Shown: piece by piece, positions 1-12,374 of the stretch
How the letters are laid out: each line of letters starts with the position of its first letter
Position numbering within the stretch: the stretch's first letter is position 1
Translations under genes and position numbers: made by a program
The notes under the pieces: generated by a model
Told to the model about the DNA's origin: nothing
What the model saw: only the letters and a program-made list of their open reading frames with translations
Database searches by the model: none
Assembly: GCF_008831285.2 (NCBI RefSeq)
Contig: NC_045147.1
Coordinates: 4,876,334 to 4,940,333 of the forward strand
Reading direction: 5' to 3'
Length of the DNA: 64,000 bases
From: Nymphaea colorata
Lineage: Eukaryota; Streptophyta; Magnoliopsida; Nymphaeales; Nymphaeaceae

Positions 1-573
1 ATTTATTTTTTATGTACGTGGTTTTTTTCTTATGAAGGCTTCCTGTTGTGGGAGAAGTGAGGGAAACAGAGCGCAGAAGACATGGTGGGAGACTGCAACT
101 GCTTCTTCGTCTCCAAATCAAACGGCTGTTTGGTCCATCTAGTCAGACGCCAACCATTGGAGCAGGCGAAGGAAACGAGAGGCGGAACTGGAATCACGTC
201 AAAAATCGGGCGTTCCGGTCAAACGCCCTAAAATATCCTAGAGAGAGAGATTAACAGATTTAGTGAGAGAGGAGGTACGAAGCTCTTCCTTGGGTGACCC
301 GTCACGTGACAGCCGATTAAGTGGCGGAGACCCATTGGCGAGAAGGCTGAGGTGGACCAATGGGGATTGGCTCAGCGATCTGGGCCCACAGGAGCTGCTG
401 CAGCTGCCTGGCTGGAGGGAACATATCTACAGGCGCAATCATTAGTACGGCGGCTCCCTTACTCCCTCGTGGGGGCCACCCTCCCCCTCCCCCCGCCATT
501 TCGCAATTATTATGGGCTGATTGAATCATCCTGCCATCGCCCCAATCCTCTTTTTTTTTTTTTTTTTTTTTTT
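1..573. other. GC-rich promoter-like segment ending in poly(T)
   Basis: The first 545 bases are clearly richer in G+C than the surrounding DNA. They contain a palindromic G-box core (GTCACGTGAC, about 300-309) and a GAGA run near 240-250, and end in a T homopolymer at about 550-573. Short open frames exist on both strands, but none resembles a known protein, and they overlap each other, as expected of compositionally biased DNA. It could be the promoter or 5' leader of a gene outside the window, or a relic. I infer promoter-like character from composition and the G-box only. Confidence 0.25.
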
Positions 574-2558
574 ACTTGTTTTTTTTTTCTCTTAAAAAAA
601 AAATCAAATTGGTGTACAGGAGGAAAGGATTGATGGGGAGCGGCATTGCCCGGTCCTCTTCAACTGGCTTTGATATCTTATAACTGTTAAGTTTATTTAA
701 TTCAAAAATTATAGAAACATCGTCCTCACATAGTCTAAATATTTTATGTATACATGTAGACCGCATCTAATGTTTATTCGGTAGCCCTAAGTTTCTTGTC
801 AAATAAGTTAAATCTTCGTAATGAAGTCAATTAAAGGATGGGTAAACAAAATTCTACATCAAAATCCAATTTTTACAAGTATCTAAAACCCATCCATAAA
901 TGATAAAATTAGAAACAAATTCGAGTCAACAAACCCTCCCTTGCTATGGATGTGAAAGTTCACTTGACCAATACTAGTTTAAGCCCAAACCAAACCAATA
1001 GGAGGGCTTATGAGACGCTGTCGTCGGTTCAAATTGGAAGACGCCAAGTTTCATTCTCCATGCTTTTCGTCATTTGCCATGAGGCCCGGTCAGGCAGTCC
1101 TGACTGACAACATCTGGGTTTGTGGTTAAACGGCTCTAGGAATTTTGGGTTGAAGGGCAATAATTAACTAGAAAAGTCACACATCTTAAAGGGCAAAGCT
1201 TTATATAAATGAGTAAACTTTTAAAATGTAAATATGGAACTAAAGAGTTGTTGTGGGGCTGCCTGCCCACACTTCCCTACACGTGGCTCTCTCTCTACAC
1301 TTAGTGAGGTTGGATTTAACAGGAACAGTATTCCTAGTTCTATAGGCTTTGGTGTGAAAGGAAAGGAAGTAGTATTACTGGAAAACTTTGCGCCAAGTAT
1401 GACTAAAATAGTGCATTTTAAAAATTTAATGTTCCTCTTTCATTTGAAACGAAAAATTAGGAGGAGGTCAGCCCTTGCTTTAGTCATCTAGGTCCTAGAC
1501 GGGTACTTGTCAATATCCTATGCAAAGACAAAAACATAAAAAAGGCCAACAATATCAACAACCTCTTGGCCGAAAAAATATGCCTAAAAGTTGGGAATTT
1601 ATCCTATTCCACTGCCAAGCCGTACAAGTTTTTATACACAATAGAGTAAGTCAATGACCTATAATTTCATGATGATGTAAGTCAGTGGCCCCTAACATTG
1701 TAAATATTATTCAATGAGAAGATACTGAGAGAAAATAGATGAAGGACTTTAATGGTTAACAACCGTGCCAGGTAATTTCACTCTGCTTATGTGTGTTGTA
1801 ATTTATTAAAATTTAGTTTATTGCAACTTAATTCCGGAATCATGCAAACATAAGGTAAAACTTTCATTTGGGTGATCAAACCAAGTTTGCGCAATTGAAT
1901 AACGCAGGTAAAGTCTTCCAACCATGTTTGTTTTCCTCCGTGTTGTGGCATGTACAGTTAGTTATTATCATTTGAAATATTTAGGTAGGAGGCGTTTGAA
2001 TGACGCTCTAAGACTTAGGTTTATGAAAATAAGAATCAAAATTTTTAATGAGTTATGAAAACTTACTTTGTTTGTTTGAGTGACACACATAAAACTTAAT
2101 TTCTTTCTTATGAATGGGGTGGAGGCCCTTTTACAAAATCAAGTTAAACCCAGTTTTGATAGCATCCGGAGTGCCATCCAAGCGCCTATTTAATGTTCTT
2201 GCTTCCAACATTCACGCTTTTTTCAACTTGAAACGAATCAAGCAGGTTCAATAGCTGTGGTAAAACAAATAGGTGATTTTAATGAAAGAAATCGCTTACA
2301 TCGGTAATAAAATTTGAGGCCGCATATTTGATCATGTCATAAATAGACGAGACGACATTTTGATTTGATTGGATGACTGAGATAAGAATTGCCAAAGCCT
2401 ATCATTTGGTACGTGGTTTCACCCCGGGTATTTGTATCCAAGCCTTGGCTTCTATATGTGTAATTGCGTACATGATCTTTCCGAGATTAACCTCACTGTG
2501 ACTATTAACTAGATTTATTATTGTTTTTTGTCAGACCCAAGTAAACGATGCCTAAACG
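574..2558. other. Intergenic AT-rich DNA, nothing recognised
   Basis: I found no conserved protein motif, RNA gene or clear repeat. The open frame at 1234-1491 has no recognisable domain and is probably chance. Confidence 0.5.
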
Positions 2559-2890
2559 ATGCCGCCATTAAGGCCCACCTGTGGGTTCGATTGGTCGTAC
2601 GGCAGCGCCGGACGGCGAGCGATTTGCCCTCGTCAGAGTATCTCCGCCGGGGTGGCTGCCATCGGCCCAAGCGGTACACGTTCTCCTAGGCACCTGGCTC
2701 CCCCCCCCACCCCTTCCCTGCGGGCCCCACACTCTCCTCCTCCGCGTGCGCTTACGGTCAGCCCATCATCAATATTTTCTCTCCCCTCCCTCCACGACGT
2801 CACCACTCCCATTCAAATCCTCGGCGATCTTTGCCCGACCCTCCTCATCTTTCTTCTTCTTTTGGACGTTGGAAACTGCCCCTCGTAAGG
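2559..2890 (+). other. CpG-rich island, promoter or 5'-leader-like
   Basis: A sharply bounded GC-rich block sits in AT-rich surroundings. It is CpG-rich, then turns into C-rich and CT-rich tracts typical of plant core promoters and 5' leaders (a C run near 2700, CCTCC runs, TTCTTCTTC near 2850). Two overlapping open frames cover it, both proline/serine-rich and without a known domain, so I treat them as by-products of composition. No gene follows within several kilobases. It may be a captured or orphaned promoter fragment. Confidence 0.3.
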
Positions 2891-3568
2891 CCTGATATAT
2901 CCTGCTGTACCCAAAGAAATAGGTCCATGCGTTAAAAAATGTATATACATGAAACTGAAATGATATGTCATGTATGAGTCCTATGATTGCACATGAGAGG
3001 TAATAATTGACACATTCAAGACAACGAGGACAAAAAGGTAAAAAGCAGAAAGGGAAGAGTGGGACACATTAGCTCACGCCTGCCATGAAACGGTGGGACA
3101 TCATCATTGGGATACCTGCTCTCCATCATCATTCGCCACAAGCACAACTGTATATATTTATTATTTATTTATGTTCGCACGAAGTATAGGGTGTTTTCTT
3201 CGTTGGGATACCTGCTTTTTTAAATGTGTTTTTGAAGCATTCACGCCCATCATCATTATCATCATCACAGGCGACGCCTATTGTTATTGTTATGTAGACA
3301 TACTCATCATCGCGTGTTTGAAACAAGGTAGGATGAGCCAATGAAAAGGGCCATCGCATAATTATTAAGTACAATATTTCCTCATCACAATGACCACAAA
3401 CTCGGGGTTATCAAAAACGCACCTTACATGACGCAGGGCCCCCCTCACCCCTTCTCTCTCTCTCTCTCTCTCTCTCTTGAAGGCCATTTGACATTAGGAA
3501 TTCAATGTAAGGGTTTTAAGAGATTGATGAAACACTTGTTTGGGGATAAATTCATACACTATTCCTAA
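2891..3568. other. Intergenic, CT microsatellite at 3452-3477
   Basis: AT-rich DNA with a (CT)n tract of about 13 units at 3452-3477. No coding signal was recognised. Confidence 0.5.
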
Positions 3569-4570
3569 TGTAACGACCTATTTTTTTTTTTTAAAAATAA
3601 CGTATGAAATTCAATTTATAAGCTTTTGAAAAGTCAATTAGGTCTCGTTACAAACTTCCAACAACAAACCACCATCATTTATAAATCAATGTTAAGAATT
3701 TTGTCAATAAGGTTGCATCTCCATAAAAGAAGTAATATAAAAGATTCAATGGATACAGTTCTTAAAACACCACTCGGATTGGCTTGGGCATCATCGGATT
3801 GTGTTATCAATGTAGCAGCCACATCCTCCCATTCACGATTACCTCAAGTTCTCAATACGTCATCTACCCTTGATTATTTCAGCACACAAGTAGCGCCTAA
3901 TGATTCAACCTATAAAATTAAGACATGCAATAGTAAAAAGGCAAAGCGATATAGCAAATTAAAATTAATGCCACAAACATGTACATAGAAAATAAAATTT
4001 TTCGCATCACAAGTATTTATGATGACATCATCACAGTTCTGTGTGCAGAAGATGCATGCAATATTAATTGTCAGTTGGCATGCTTGCAATCAAAATTAAG
4101 TTTTTCTTGTTCATAACTGCAGGCAATATGTGGGTGGAGACCTAACCAGCTCTGCTTTACTTAAACAAGACATAAATGCGGACATTTTAGAACAACAAAA
4201 AAACATCAACAACATACACAACTTAAACGTTAGTACTAGACTTACAATTGGCCAATGTCTTCCTTCACCGAACATGTTCTTAAAAAAACAAGTTGGACAG
4301 TTGTTTTCCAAATCTCATGGTGGGTGAATGGTTCACCCGTAAACAGAAATTTCAAAATAAACATATAAAAAGACAACAACAGAGAAATCTATGTGACGAG
4401 TATTGGCACTACTCAGCCTAGCCCACCCAATCTTTAGGGCAACCCTCACCTCATTCCTTATGTCACGAGAGATCATGCCCCCATGCTCATATGAAGAGTT
4501 CATACCATGTAAGGATAGGCCAGATAGTGCATATTAATGTTTGTGAGCAATATCTACATACTCCCATTCG
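3569..4570 (+). repeat. Diverged left copy of an outer LTR-like direct repeat
   Basis: This segment begins TGTAACGACC, a common start for plant gypsy LTRs. It aligns, with many substitutions and indels, to 16767-17960, which begins TGTAACACC. The best shared stretch runs from the 'gtactagactt' region near 4230 through 'ggttcaccc' near 4330 to 'gagagatcatgcc' near 4470; the right copy has matching text near 17618, 17710 and 17850. The two copies flank the nested gypsy block, so I infer they are LTRs of the older outer element whose integrase lies at 5950-6349. The inner (right) boundary of this copy is uncertain. Confidence 0.5.
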
Positions 4571-4670
4571 TGAGATCATTTATTGGCTCACATTATTTCA
4601 TTCAGCCTCATGCACTTAATGCATATAGATAACAAGCGAATAACATGCTTAATGAAAACAAGAGGCTTTT

Positions 4671-4940
4671 TCAATATTGAAAAATGAAGCTTGGTAAAAG
4701 GGTCACAAACCTCTTTCTGTAATTCTTTTAAGGAAAAATGAAGCAAGGTAAAAGGTTTTGCATTACAATATTTATGAAAACAACTCTGAAAATAGTGGTG
4801 TAGAAATGATTTTTTTTTATAAAAGGATATCAAAGCATCCTCTACATAATTTCCTCATACTATCCTGCACATAATTTCCTCATGCTTCTGATATGTCTGT
4901 CAATAATGTCCTCATAGTATCCTTTACATAATTTCCCTTT
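4671..4940. repeat. Two short minisatellites
   Basis: Two diverged copies of a block containing 'aaaaatgaagc..ggtaaaagg' lie near 4678 and 4733. They are followed at about 4834-4940 by three to four diverged units built on 'atcct..acataatttcc(ctcat)', roughly 30 bp each. Neither has coding potential. They could be part of the outer retroelement's LTR or leader. Confidence 0.5.
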
Positions 4941-5949
4941 TGTATTAGCTTCTCTAGATTTATGTGAAATCACCATACAACGATGAACAAAAATACCTTT
5001 CATTGTAAAAGTTTTGTGCTACTGGTATTTTAATATTGCATCAACACTCCTTGTGATTGCTAGGTAGTTTTGGTGTTGTAAAACAAGTATACACCTATTT
5101 AGTGTGCCATTTTCATTCACATAAATGAATTTTATTTGATGGATAGTTCTTCTGAATAAGCTGGAATATGCAATTTTAACTTCACATGACAAAAACAAGT
5201 ATTAGATGCTCACTTGAAATAATAATTGGAAAGGCAGTTGGGAATCTTAAGATATTATCTCTAACCATTCCATTCATATACCAATCTAAGGAAATAGCAA
5301 ATATGCATCTTGTGAACCAGCAGGTTGACCGCTACTAGCCAATGAAACCTAGCCACGTTCGGGGGCTCTGCTTGTTCCAAGGTCATGGAGATTTATAAAG
5401 CATTGTTTTTCAGTTCCTTAAGGAGTCTTTAAGCAGTGCTCTTGCTGGTAGCCGTGGTTTTGGGGGTTGCAGACGGCTTAAGTTTTTACAAGAAAAAATG
5501 ACCATTGTACCCCTTATAAGAAGAATTTGAATTGATTTTCTAAAAAAAATTTAAATGTAGGAGCCGTGAACTGCACCAGATCAAGTCATATTGCTCCAAG
5601 TATTAGACGCTAGGACCTAGATCACCTAGTGTTGTTGCCACTTAGAAAATGACCATTTTGCACTTGATCACCTCATTTTGTCCAATTTTTCTTCAATTTT
5701 TCAAAAATCGTCATGGAAATCCAGAGAATTGTTTTACCCAAAGATCAATCTGGTTTATTTTTATCTCCATAAATATCTAGATACTCTCAAAACAAGTTTA
5801 CCAGTATACATTCAGTTAGAAATGATCCACAAATGGCTTATTTCTCTAATTTTCATATTTTCTCATCATCGGGGCACCTGCAGACCAGATCAAACCTACA
5901 ACTGGTTTTCTCCAATGCCAGTATAGCATTTTTGGTTTCATTTATGGCT
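4941..5949. other. Probable decayed internal region of the outer element
   Basis: I found no protein motif here. By position it lies between the putative outer LTR and the outer integrase fragment, so it is probably what remains of the leader and gag-pol after deletions. The frame at 5678-5926 has no recognisable domain. Confidence 0.3.
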
Positions 5950-6349
5950 TTTGAGCTTGAATTCCAATGTTATAGCAGCCATTGTATATGAGAGGCTTCA
6001 ACTGAGAATATTTCAGGTTCCTAAACAAAGATGAGGCATAAGAGACAATTAAATAAGCCCATGAAGTTTTATTTGGTTGCCACGTTGATTACCAAACAAT
6101 AGTTAAGCAACTGGTAAGAGCTGACTATTACTGGCCCACTATGCAACAAACCTGTTAAAATATGTCTCAAGTGTCATACATGCTTATTTCATCCATGCCC
6201 CAACAACATACCTACACTGTGGTATCTCCATGGCCATTTTCTATGTGGGCCTTTGATGTGGTGGCCCCCTTCAATTGTTCTGCATTCAACAATTATAAAT
6301 ACTTCCTAATGGCTATAGAATATTTTACTAAATGGGTGGAAACCATTAT
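5950..6349 (+). pseudogene. Ty3/gypsy integrase fragment (Tat/Athila-like), interrupted
   Basis: A decayed integrase segment reads on the + strand. It has a YYWPTM motif preceding the zinc-binding region (about 6125-6145), a degraded spacer, then PWPFSMWAFDVV around the first catalytic Asp, and EYFTKWVE near 6325-6345. Plant gypsy integrases of the Tat/Athila type have PWPFxxWGxDxxGP and DYFTKWVEA at these places. A stop and a frameshift lie between the zinc-finger part and the core. The frame ends abruptly where the - strand gypsy LTR begins at 6350, and the rest of the core is not found on the far side of that insertion. The integrase identity is sure; the lineage is less so. Confidence 0.75.
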
Positions 6350-8050
6350 TGAGACACTCCAATGCCACACATAGCCACACATAAAAAGGAGATTAGAGAC
6401 AGAGATTTTTTTCTTTTGTAGGGACATTATGACTAAGTGGAAGCAAAACAATCACATACCTGCGTTAGCTAGTGTAGGACCAATCTATCTATTACATACA
6501 GATAATTTGCCCACGTATTTAGTGCATGACACAACCTGTCCTAGCAGTTAATGTTTCTAATAAAAACACCTATTTATAAGTAATACTTGAAAAAGAGCTA
6601 CAACTCTCAAAGTCGAAGTTCCAAACAATAGAAGAGGGTGTACAAATAGACCCTTGCATTTACAAAGTTTATCGTTCAGAGGGTTGCGTATGACATTACA
6701 CGAGTCTTTTCTCAACAATCTCCTGTTCTTCCAGCCATCTGATCAACTGCACAATTAGAACCTAAAAGAGATAGAAAAGTCATAGAATCAGCACAACCAG
6801 TGTGCATAACAAAATCATAACAAGATCTCTCATGTCCTATTACATGAGTGTAAAGTATATACATTTTACTAGCTATTACAAATGATAGTGAAGGAGTATC
6901 ATCATATGAATGTAGGTTCACTCCAACAGCAGTGATAATATTTGAGTCATAGCGTAAAAGGTTCAAGAAGTTTGGTCTGCCGGTTTCTTTGGCATACCAA
7001 TGAACTGGACTCACTCTGAGTCGCAGAAATAACCAACCACATCAATAATAGCAGTGAGATCAAACAAATAAAAGGACAATCAATTCATATATGCATGAAT
7101 TTAAATGATGCACACGCAGACACCCACCTGATAAAATCATGTGATGCTAGCCAACTCCTCGGTATATTTAGGGTGGACTGTTATGCAATTTATGATCCCA
7201 AACACTGAGTCTCCAAGAATATTGAAATAATTTGGGGCAACTACTATCACGACACAACATTGCGTTGAGCTCAACTGTGTTACTGTTGTAACTTCATCCC
7301 ACACTCGCTACCTCACGTGAAGGATGTGATGCTCTGAGTAGCCTGAGGAAAAAACATTTTATATGTCAATTGTTTCATTCAGGAAAGGTTTTGATCATAG
7401 GTCCCCAGACCCTTGCACCACCTAAGTTGACCCCTTTTATGCTTTACAGTCTGGTTCTACTCTTTATAGTGACCACGTGTGCCAAAATGGTCTTTTTATT
7501 TTTAGTATAATAAGCCATTCTCAGACTTCCCATTATACCATCAACCCATAAATATAAAACCAAGTCCACCGTTGCCTACATCAAAATGATAAGCCAAACA
7601 ACAAAAATAGCATGAAATAAATATACAACCATCATGCTCAACCAATTCAATGCATGATTACAATTTCCAATTTATGAACATTACCCGACTTTCTTCATTA
7701 ATTACACTCTTCTCAGAGCTCAAGCACAAGTTCATTATAAAAAACACAACACTCTTGAAACTAAATTACCAACTTGTATTACCAACATAGCTCGAGTTCC
7801 CTATCTAAGTGTTCCAACATATCTCCATGATCAAACCTAGGTAAATAGCATGCATGTGTGCATGAATATGTACTCAAAGGATCAAATTAAACTTGATTAG
7901 CTTAAGCCATTTACTCAAACTTATGGCTTGGTTTAAGCCATTGAATCTCAACTTTATTAATTTAAGCAATATGCAAAATCATACGAATAATTTAATTACC
8001 TAGTATAAATAACAAATCTTCAACAAAACTCCATGTTATCCAAGGTTATT

Positions 8051-8204
8051 TAATTTGTGCACCAGTTCACTATATCGCAGACCGTGTTAGTAGGATAGGC
8101 TAGGCCGCAGGGCCCGGTCATTGCTAACTAAGGCTGACCGGGCCCTGCGGCCTAGTCTTTCCTACTAACAAGGTCCGCGATATAGTGAACTGGTGCACAA
8201 ATTA
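8051..8204. repeat. Near-perfect 154-bp palindrome inside the 3' LTR
   Basis: Left arm 8051-8120 and right arm 8135-8204 are 70 nt each and inverted relative to each other, with a 14-nt spacer. I count four mismatches between the arms. The right arm aligns with the sister LTR (about 15650-15735), so it is ancestral LTR sequence. The left arm has no counterpart there and replaces about 45 bp of different sequence. The left arm is therefore an inverted copy made in this LTR only. Confidence 0.9.
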
Positions 8205-8680
8205 ACACGAGCTTCGATGCAGCCTAGACAATTAAGCCATGCGAACACCGTTGGCATAGTCCATTCGTTGTTTGTGTGCACCATGCACACAGCTAGGTGA
8301 TTCAAAATTTCAAATAAAAATTTGGCAAAATCTCATCTATTGGTTCGATTTTCATGATTCCAATCCACAAGAATCATAGAGAATAGATGTAGAGCGCAGG
8401 CTAGGAGAAGAAATTTGGGTTCCTACCGTAAAAAATCTAAAACTTTTCGTTTGATCAAAGAAAATGGCAGAATTTCCACCGTCCCTTAGATTTTTGCAAA
8501 ATCTCTACTCTAGATAACAACAATGTACACATGAAAGGATCCAACAAAGATTCATCGTCAAAATATTTTCTCTCTCCTCAATTTTCTCTGTCAACCCTCT
8601 CTTTCTCTCTCTTTTCTCTCTTACTCCCTCTTTTCTCTCTCTCCTCTTCTCAAGTTGCTGCCCAAAATGGGGTAGCAATT

Positions 8681-8692
8681 CCTATTTATAAT
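8681..8692 (-). promoter_or_regulatory. TATA box of the 3' LTR
   Basis: On the - strand this reads TTATAAATAGG. It is preserved in the same context in the other LTR (16153-16163). Downstream in the element's sense follows a GA-rich leader (CT-rich on the + strand, about 8570-8650). It probably marks the U3/R boundary. Confidence 0.6.
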
Positions 8693-9263
8693 AAAAATAA
8701 TATAGTTTATTACTTAACTTAATATAATATTATAACATATTTTATCCAAAGGAGGTTTCAACAATTATTAAAATATCTTGAAGAGGTTAGTGTATGTAGT
8801 TAGATTTAAATGATTAAGTTCGATTTTGATTTAGCTTAGTGCTTAATCCTAGCTTAAAATCTCTAATATATTATTATTTGGGTGTTTAAGCTCTTAAACT
8901 GTCATTAATTAACCTTAATTATGATTAACATGATTTAATTTTGATTTTTCAATTATTAGTTTACATGTGGTCATGGTTGGGAAATACAAGTTTGCCACTC
9001 ACCAACCCAAGCCTGTCTAGGTCTTGGACTGTTTCAGTCCCTCAGTTTGACTGCGAGTTTCGTAATAGTCAAACATTCAATTTTCATCCGGTTCGAAACA
9101 CAAATGAAATTAAGTCGAGTGCTTTTTATGTTTATTATTAGTTCTCCATTTAAATATAATGTCTTAGCCATACTCACACAGGAACATAGCACGATTCAAA
9201 AATTTTTTGGGCTAAAATTGTAATTCATTTTTTGATTTTGATGGTAAGAAGCTGGATGTTACA

Positions 9264-9280
9264 ACCTTGTCCCCTTAATA
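9264..9280 (-). other. Polypurine tract of the gypsy element
   Basis: Reading the - strand, TTAAGGGGACAAGGT lies immediately next to the LTR start TGTAACATCC. A purine run abutting the 3' LTR is the expected plus-strand priming site and fixes the LTR boundary and element orientation. Confidence 0.8.
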
Positions 9281-9299
9281 AAATTTGTCCTCAAAATTT

Positions 9300-10830
9300 C
9301 TTATGTTTGTACAAATAATTGGGAATAGTGTTTCTGCAAATCAGCTTTCAACTCTCAAGTACTGTTAGTGGCCCAGTGGTACTTTCATTCAATTTTATTA
9401 CTAGTCTTCATTTTGTTCACAATACATGTTCATGTTCCTGTTCATCAACTATGTGGATTGATTGTCTTGTATACATCAAATCTTCTTGAATTTCCAAATC
9501 GTGATAGCTGATCACATGATTGGGATCTGGTACACACTTTCGCAACATTAACACATGGAATACATTATAAACCTAAAAGTATTGTAGTGGCATTGCCAGT
9601 CAGTACCCTGTCTCTCTAATTCTTTTTGAAATTTCAAATGGTCCAAATTTGGGATTTAATTTCACCATCTTACCAAATTGGACTTTTTTTTTTAAATTGA
9701 GGATATACTTAAAAATACATGTCTCCAACTTCAAATCTTAGAGGCCATAATCTCTTGTTAGTATAAGTCTTTTTATGATTATAAACATAAATTGTTCTGT
9801 ATCTTCTTGATTTGGTCAACATAATGCTATAGGACCAAAAGATGTTCAAATTTGCTATCACCAATTTCATCCCAACATAGAGGTGATCAATACAGACGTC
9901 CATATAAAGCTTCACAAGGTGCCATGTCAATACTAGAATGGTAACTATTGTTGAAAGTTAATTTGACTAGTTTTATATGTTTGTCTTATTCACCTTTCTA
10001 TTTTAGAGAACATGCTCGTGACATACCTTCCAAGGTTAAAATCATCATCTCTGTTTGTCAATCAGTTTGAGGGTGGAATGTTGAACTCCGACAAAACATA
10101 TTTCCCAAAGCGAGATGAAGAGCTTTCCAAAAATGACAAGTAAATTTAGGATCTTTGTATGAAATAATTATACATGGTAAACCATGCAATCAAACTGTCT
10201 TATTAATGTATAATTCGGCCAAAGATTATAATGACTCATTAGCTCTATTAGAAGGAAATGAACAAGCTTGTTAGTCGATCAACAATTATCCAAATGGAGT
10301 CATGTTGTTTTTGAGTCTTTGGCAATCTTATAATGAAGTCCATCACTATATCTTCCCATTTTCATAGAGGAATCTCTATTGGTTGTAATAATCCTTTGGG
10401 CTTTTGATGTTCAACTTTGACTTGCTGTCAAATAAGCCATTTTACTACATGTTTGACAATATCAGATTTCATTCTTCGCCACCAAAACTTTTACCAAGCA
10501 TCTTGATACATTTTATTTGCTCATGGATGAATTATATACTTAGAACCACTGTAGTTTGCCCAAGAGTTTCCTCCATATGGCTGCATCATTTGGTATCCAT
10601 AATGGCCTTGAAAACAAACATTGTCGTTATTGTCCAAAGAAAAACCAATTCATCCTCCAGGCACATAACAAACATGTAAGAATAATTAAGATCTTCATTC
10701 TATCTCTGTCGAATCATTTCTGTTAAATCACTTGGCATTATTGTGCACAGATAGGTATTTTAGGGATAGGTTGAAAAGGATGTCAAGAGGTCATTCTTCA
10801 ATTAGTTTCCATATATGACGAACCATTATA
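9300..10830 (-). pseudogene. Gypsy integrase with C-terminal chromodomain-like tail, decayed
   Basis: The integrase core is recognised on the - strand from WEDIVMDFI (about 10365-10340, first catalytic Asp) and HDSIWIIVDRL (about 10305-10275), typical of the plant gypsy pattern WExIxMDFxxGLPxT..HDxIWVIVDRLT. Further downstream, FEVGDMYF (about 9740-9710) matches the GDxVxLxVSP box. The C-terminal text near 9400-9330 resembles the chromodomain end (VxWxxHxxEEATWE..MxxxYPxLF) in degraded form and is followed by the 3' LTR. Several stops and shifts break the frame. An N-terminal zinc-binding segment probably lies at 10450-10700 but is heavily degraded. Confidence 0.8.
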
Positions 10831-12160
10831 CTTCTTGCAGTAACAGTACCTTTGTGACTAAGGGTATTTTCTATAACATTTGCCTTACTAGGATGGTATG
10901 ACATCTGAAAATCATAATTCATCAAATACTTCACCCAATGTTGTTGTCAAATGTTCAAATCTTTCTAAGAAAACAAATAATGAGTGATTTGTGGTTTGTA
11001 AATACCTCAAATAGTACACTATATAGATAGTGTCGCCACATCTTTAAGGCATGAACCAATGCACTAAGTTCCAAATCATTGATTGGGCGGTTACGTTTCA
11101 TGTGGACATAGTTTTTGTGACACTTAAGTGATGACTCAGTCATTCTACATCAAGACTGCTCTATAATCATACATAGAAGTGCTAGTATAAACAACAAGCC
11201 GTTCCTTTCCAAATGGAATAGCCAAAACTGGTGCCATAGTTAATTTCTCTTTCAAAGTTGGAAAACTTTGCTTACATTTCTCTCCTCAACTTTTGTTCCT
11301 TTCTTCAAAAGTGTAGTCATAGGTAGTTTGAATAGATTTTCTATAGTAACCAACTAATCCAAGGAAGGTTCTCACTTTCGTAACATTAGGAGTCTTCTAT
11401 TTCTGAACCGCGTCGTCTTTGGTCGAATCCATTGCAATGCCTTCACTTGAAACGATGTGCCCCATGAAGCTTATCTTGGATTACCAAACATTACACTTTA
11501 AGAATTTCACATACAATTTATGTTGTCAAAGACTACTTAATGCCTTTCTCAAGTGTTCCTTGTGCTCTTCTTGAGTGGATGAATAAATTGACACATTATC
11601 AATAAACACAACAACGAACTGATCAAGAAATTCTTTGAACACTCTATTCATTAAGTTCATAAACACAGCTAGCACATTAGTCAATCCAAAGGAAGGAACA
11701 CAAAACTCATAATGTCCATATCATGTTTGAAAAGCGGTCTTAGGGATATCTTCTTTCTTAATTCTTAATTGGTCATAGCTTGATCTAAGGTCAATCTTAG
11801 AGAACACACAGGGATATTTCAGTTGATCCGACAAGTCTTCAATTCTGAGGAAGGGACAGTTATTCTTAATGGTAACTTGATTTAGCATCCATTAATCACT
11901 ACATACTCGAAATGACTCATTCTTCTTCTTTACAAATAGCATAGGTGCACCCCAAGGTGCAGCTCTCGGTCTGATAAATCCTTTCAAAATCGGAGCAGTG
12001 TTAGGTACTAAGTCAATAGTAAACTCAATTTCTTTTGGTGGTGGCAGTCCCAAGAGATCTTTTGAAAATACATCTACAAGCTCACATACCACTGGAATTT
12101 GGTCTATCTTCGGTGTTTCAATTTTCTCTATGGTCACATGAATAAGATAGACTGTGTCAT
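10831..12160 (-). pseudogene. Gypsy reverse transcriptase and RNase H, decayed
   Basis: On the - strand the RT begins near 12100 with VFSKDLLGLPPPKEIEFTI and runs into GFIRPRAAPWGAPMLFVKKK (about 11985-11925). Between these, the usual segment of about 25 residues linking the leader to the palm is missing, a coding deletion. The catalytic YxDD box is present as FIDNV (about 11610-11596), with the second Asp changed to Asn. Downstream, FLGLVGYYRK (about 11370) is the connection region, and an RNase H start degraded to STSMYDYRAVLM lies near 11200. Multiple stops show it is dead. Confidence 0.88.
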
Positions 12161-12374
12161 AACTCTTTATGTTTTCTTGCATCCATAAGTTGACTTCAGC
12201 TATTTCCAATGCATGTTCACGAGTATGAACTTGGAATACTATAGGGTTAGAACTATTGGCCCATATAGTAATCCTCTTTCTATGATAGTCCATATTCACT
12301 CATCCAATCCATGTATAGGATTATATCAAATCCCTCTAAATCAATGATTACAAGGTTTGCAGGAAGTTTATTTC

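Larger units (their letters stand above)
6350..9263 (-). repeat. 3' LTR of the gypsy element
   Basis: This 2914-bp LTR is bounded by TGAGACACTCC at the left and GGATGTTACA at the right, an inverted TG...CA pair. It aligns along most of its length with 13880-16587. Differences include a palindrome insertion at 8051-8120, an extra segment of about 60 bp near 8945-9030 that the other copy lacks, and the terminal 81 bp (9183-9263) missing from the other copy. Because the element is on the - strand, this left copy is the 3' LTR. Confidence 0.9.

Noticed and set aside
48-254. Open frame with Arg-rich product
   Set aside because: It has no domain, overlaps other frames, and is explained by GC-rich purine-rich composition.
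2559-2895. Two overlapping Pro/Ser-rich frames
   Set aside because: Both frames are open only because of CT- and C-rich composition, and neither matches a family.
3626-3988. 120-codon frame as a gene
   Set aside because: It lies within the diverged LTR-like repeat, is not conserved in the copy at 16970-17300, and has no domain.
8051-8204. Palindrome as a separate foldback transposon
   Set aside because: The right arm is ordinary LTR sequence shared with the sister LTR, and there is no target duplication.
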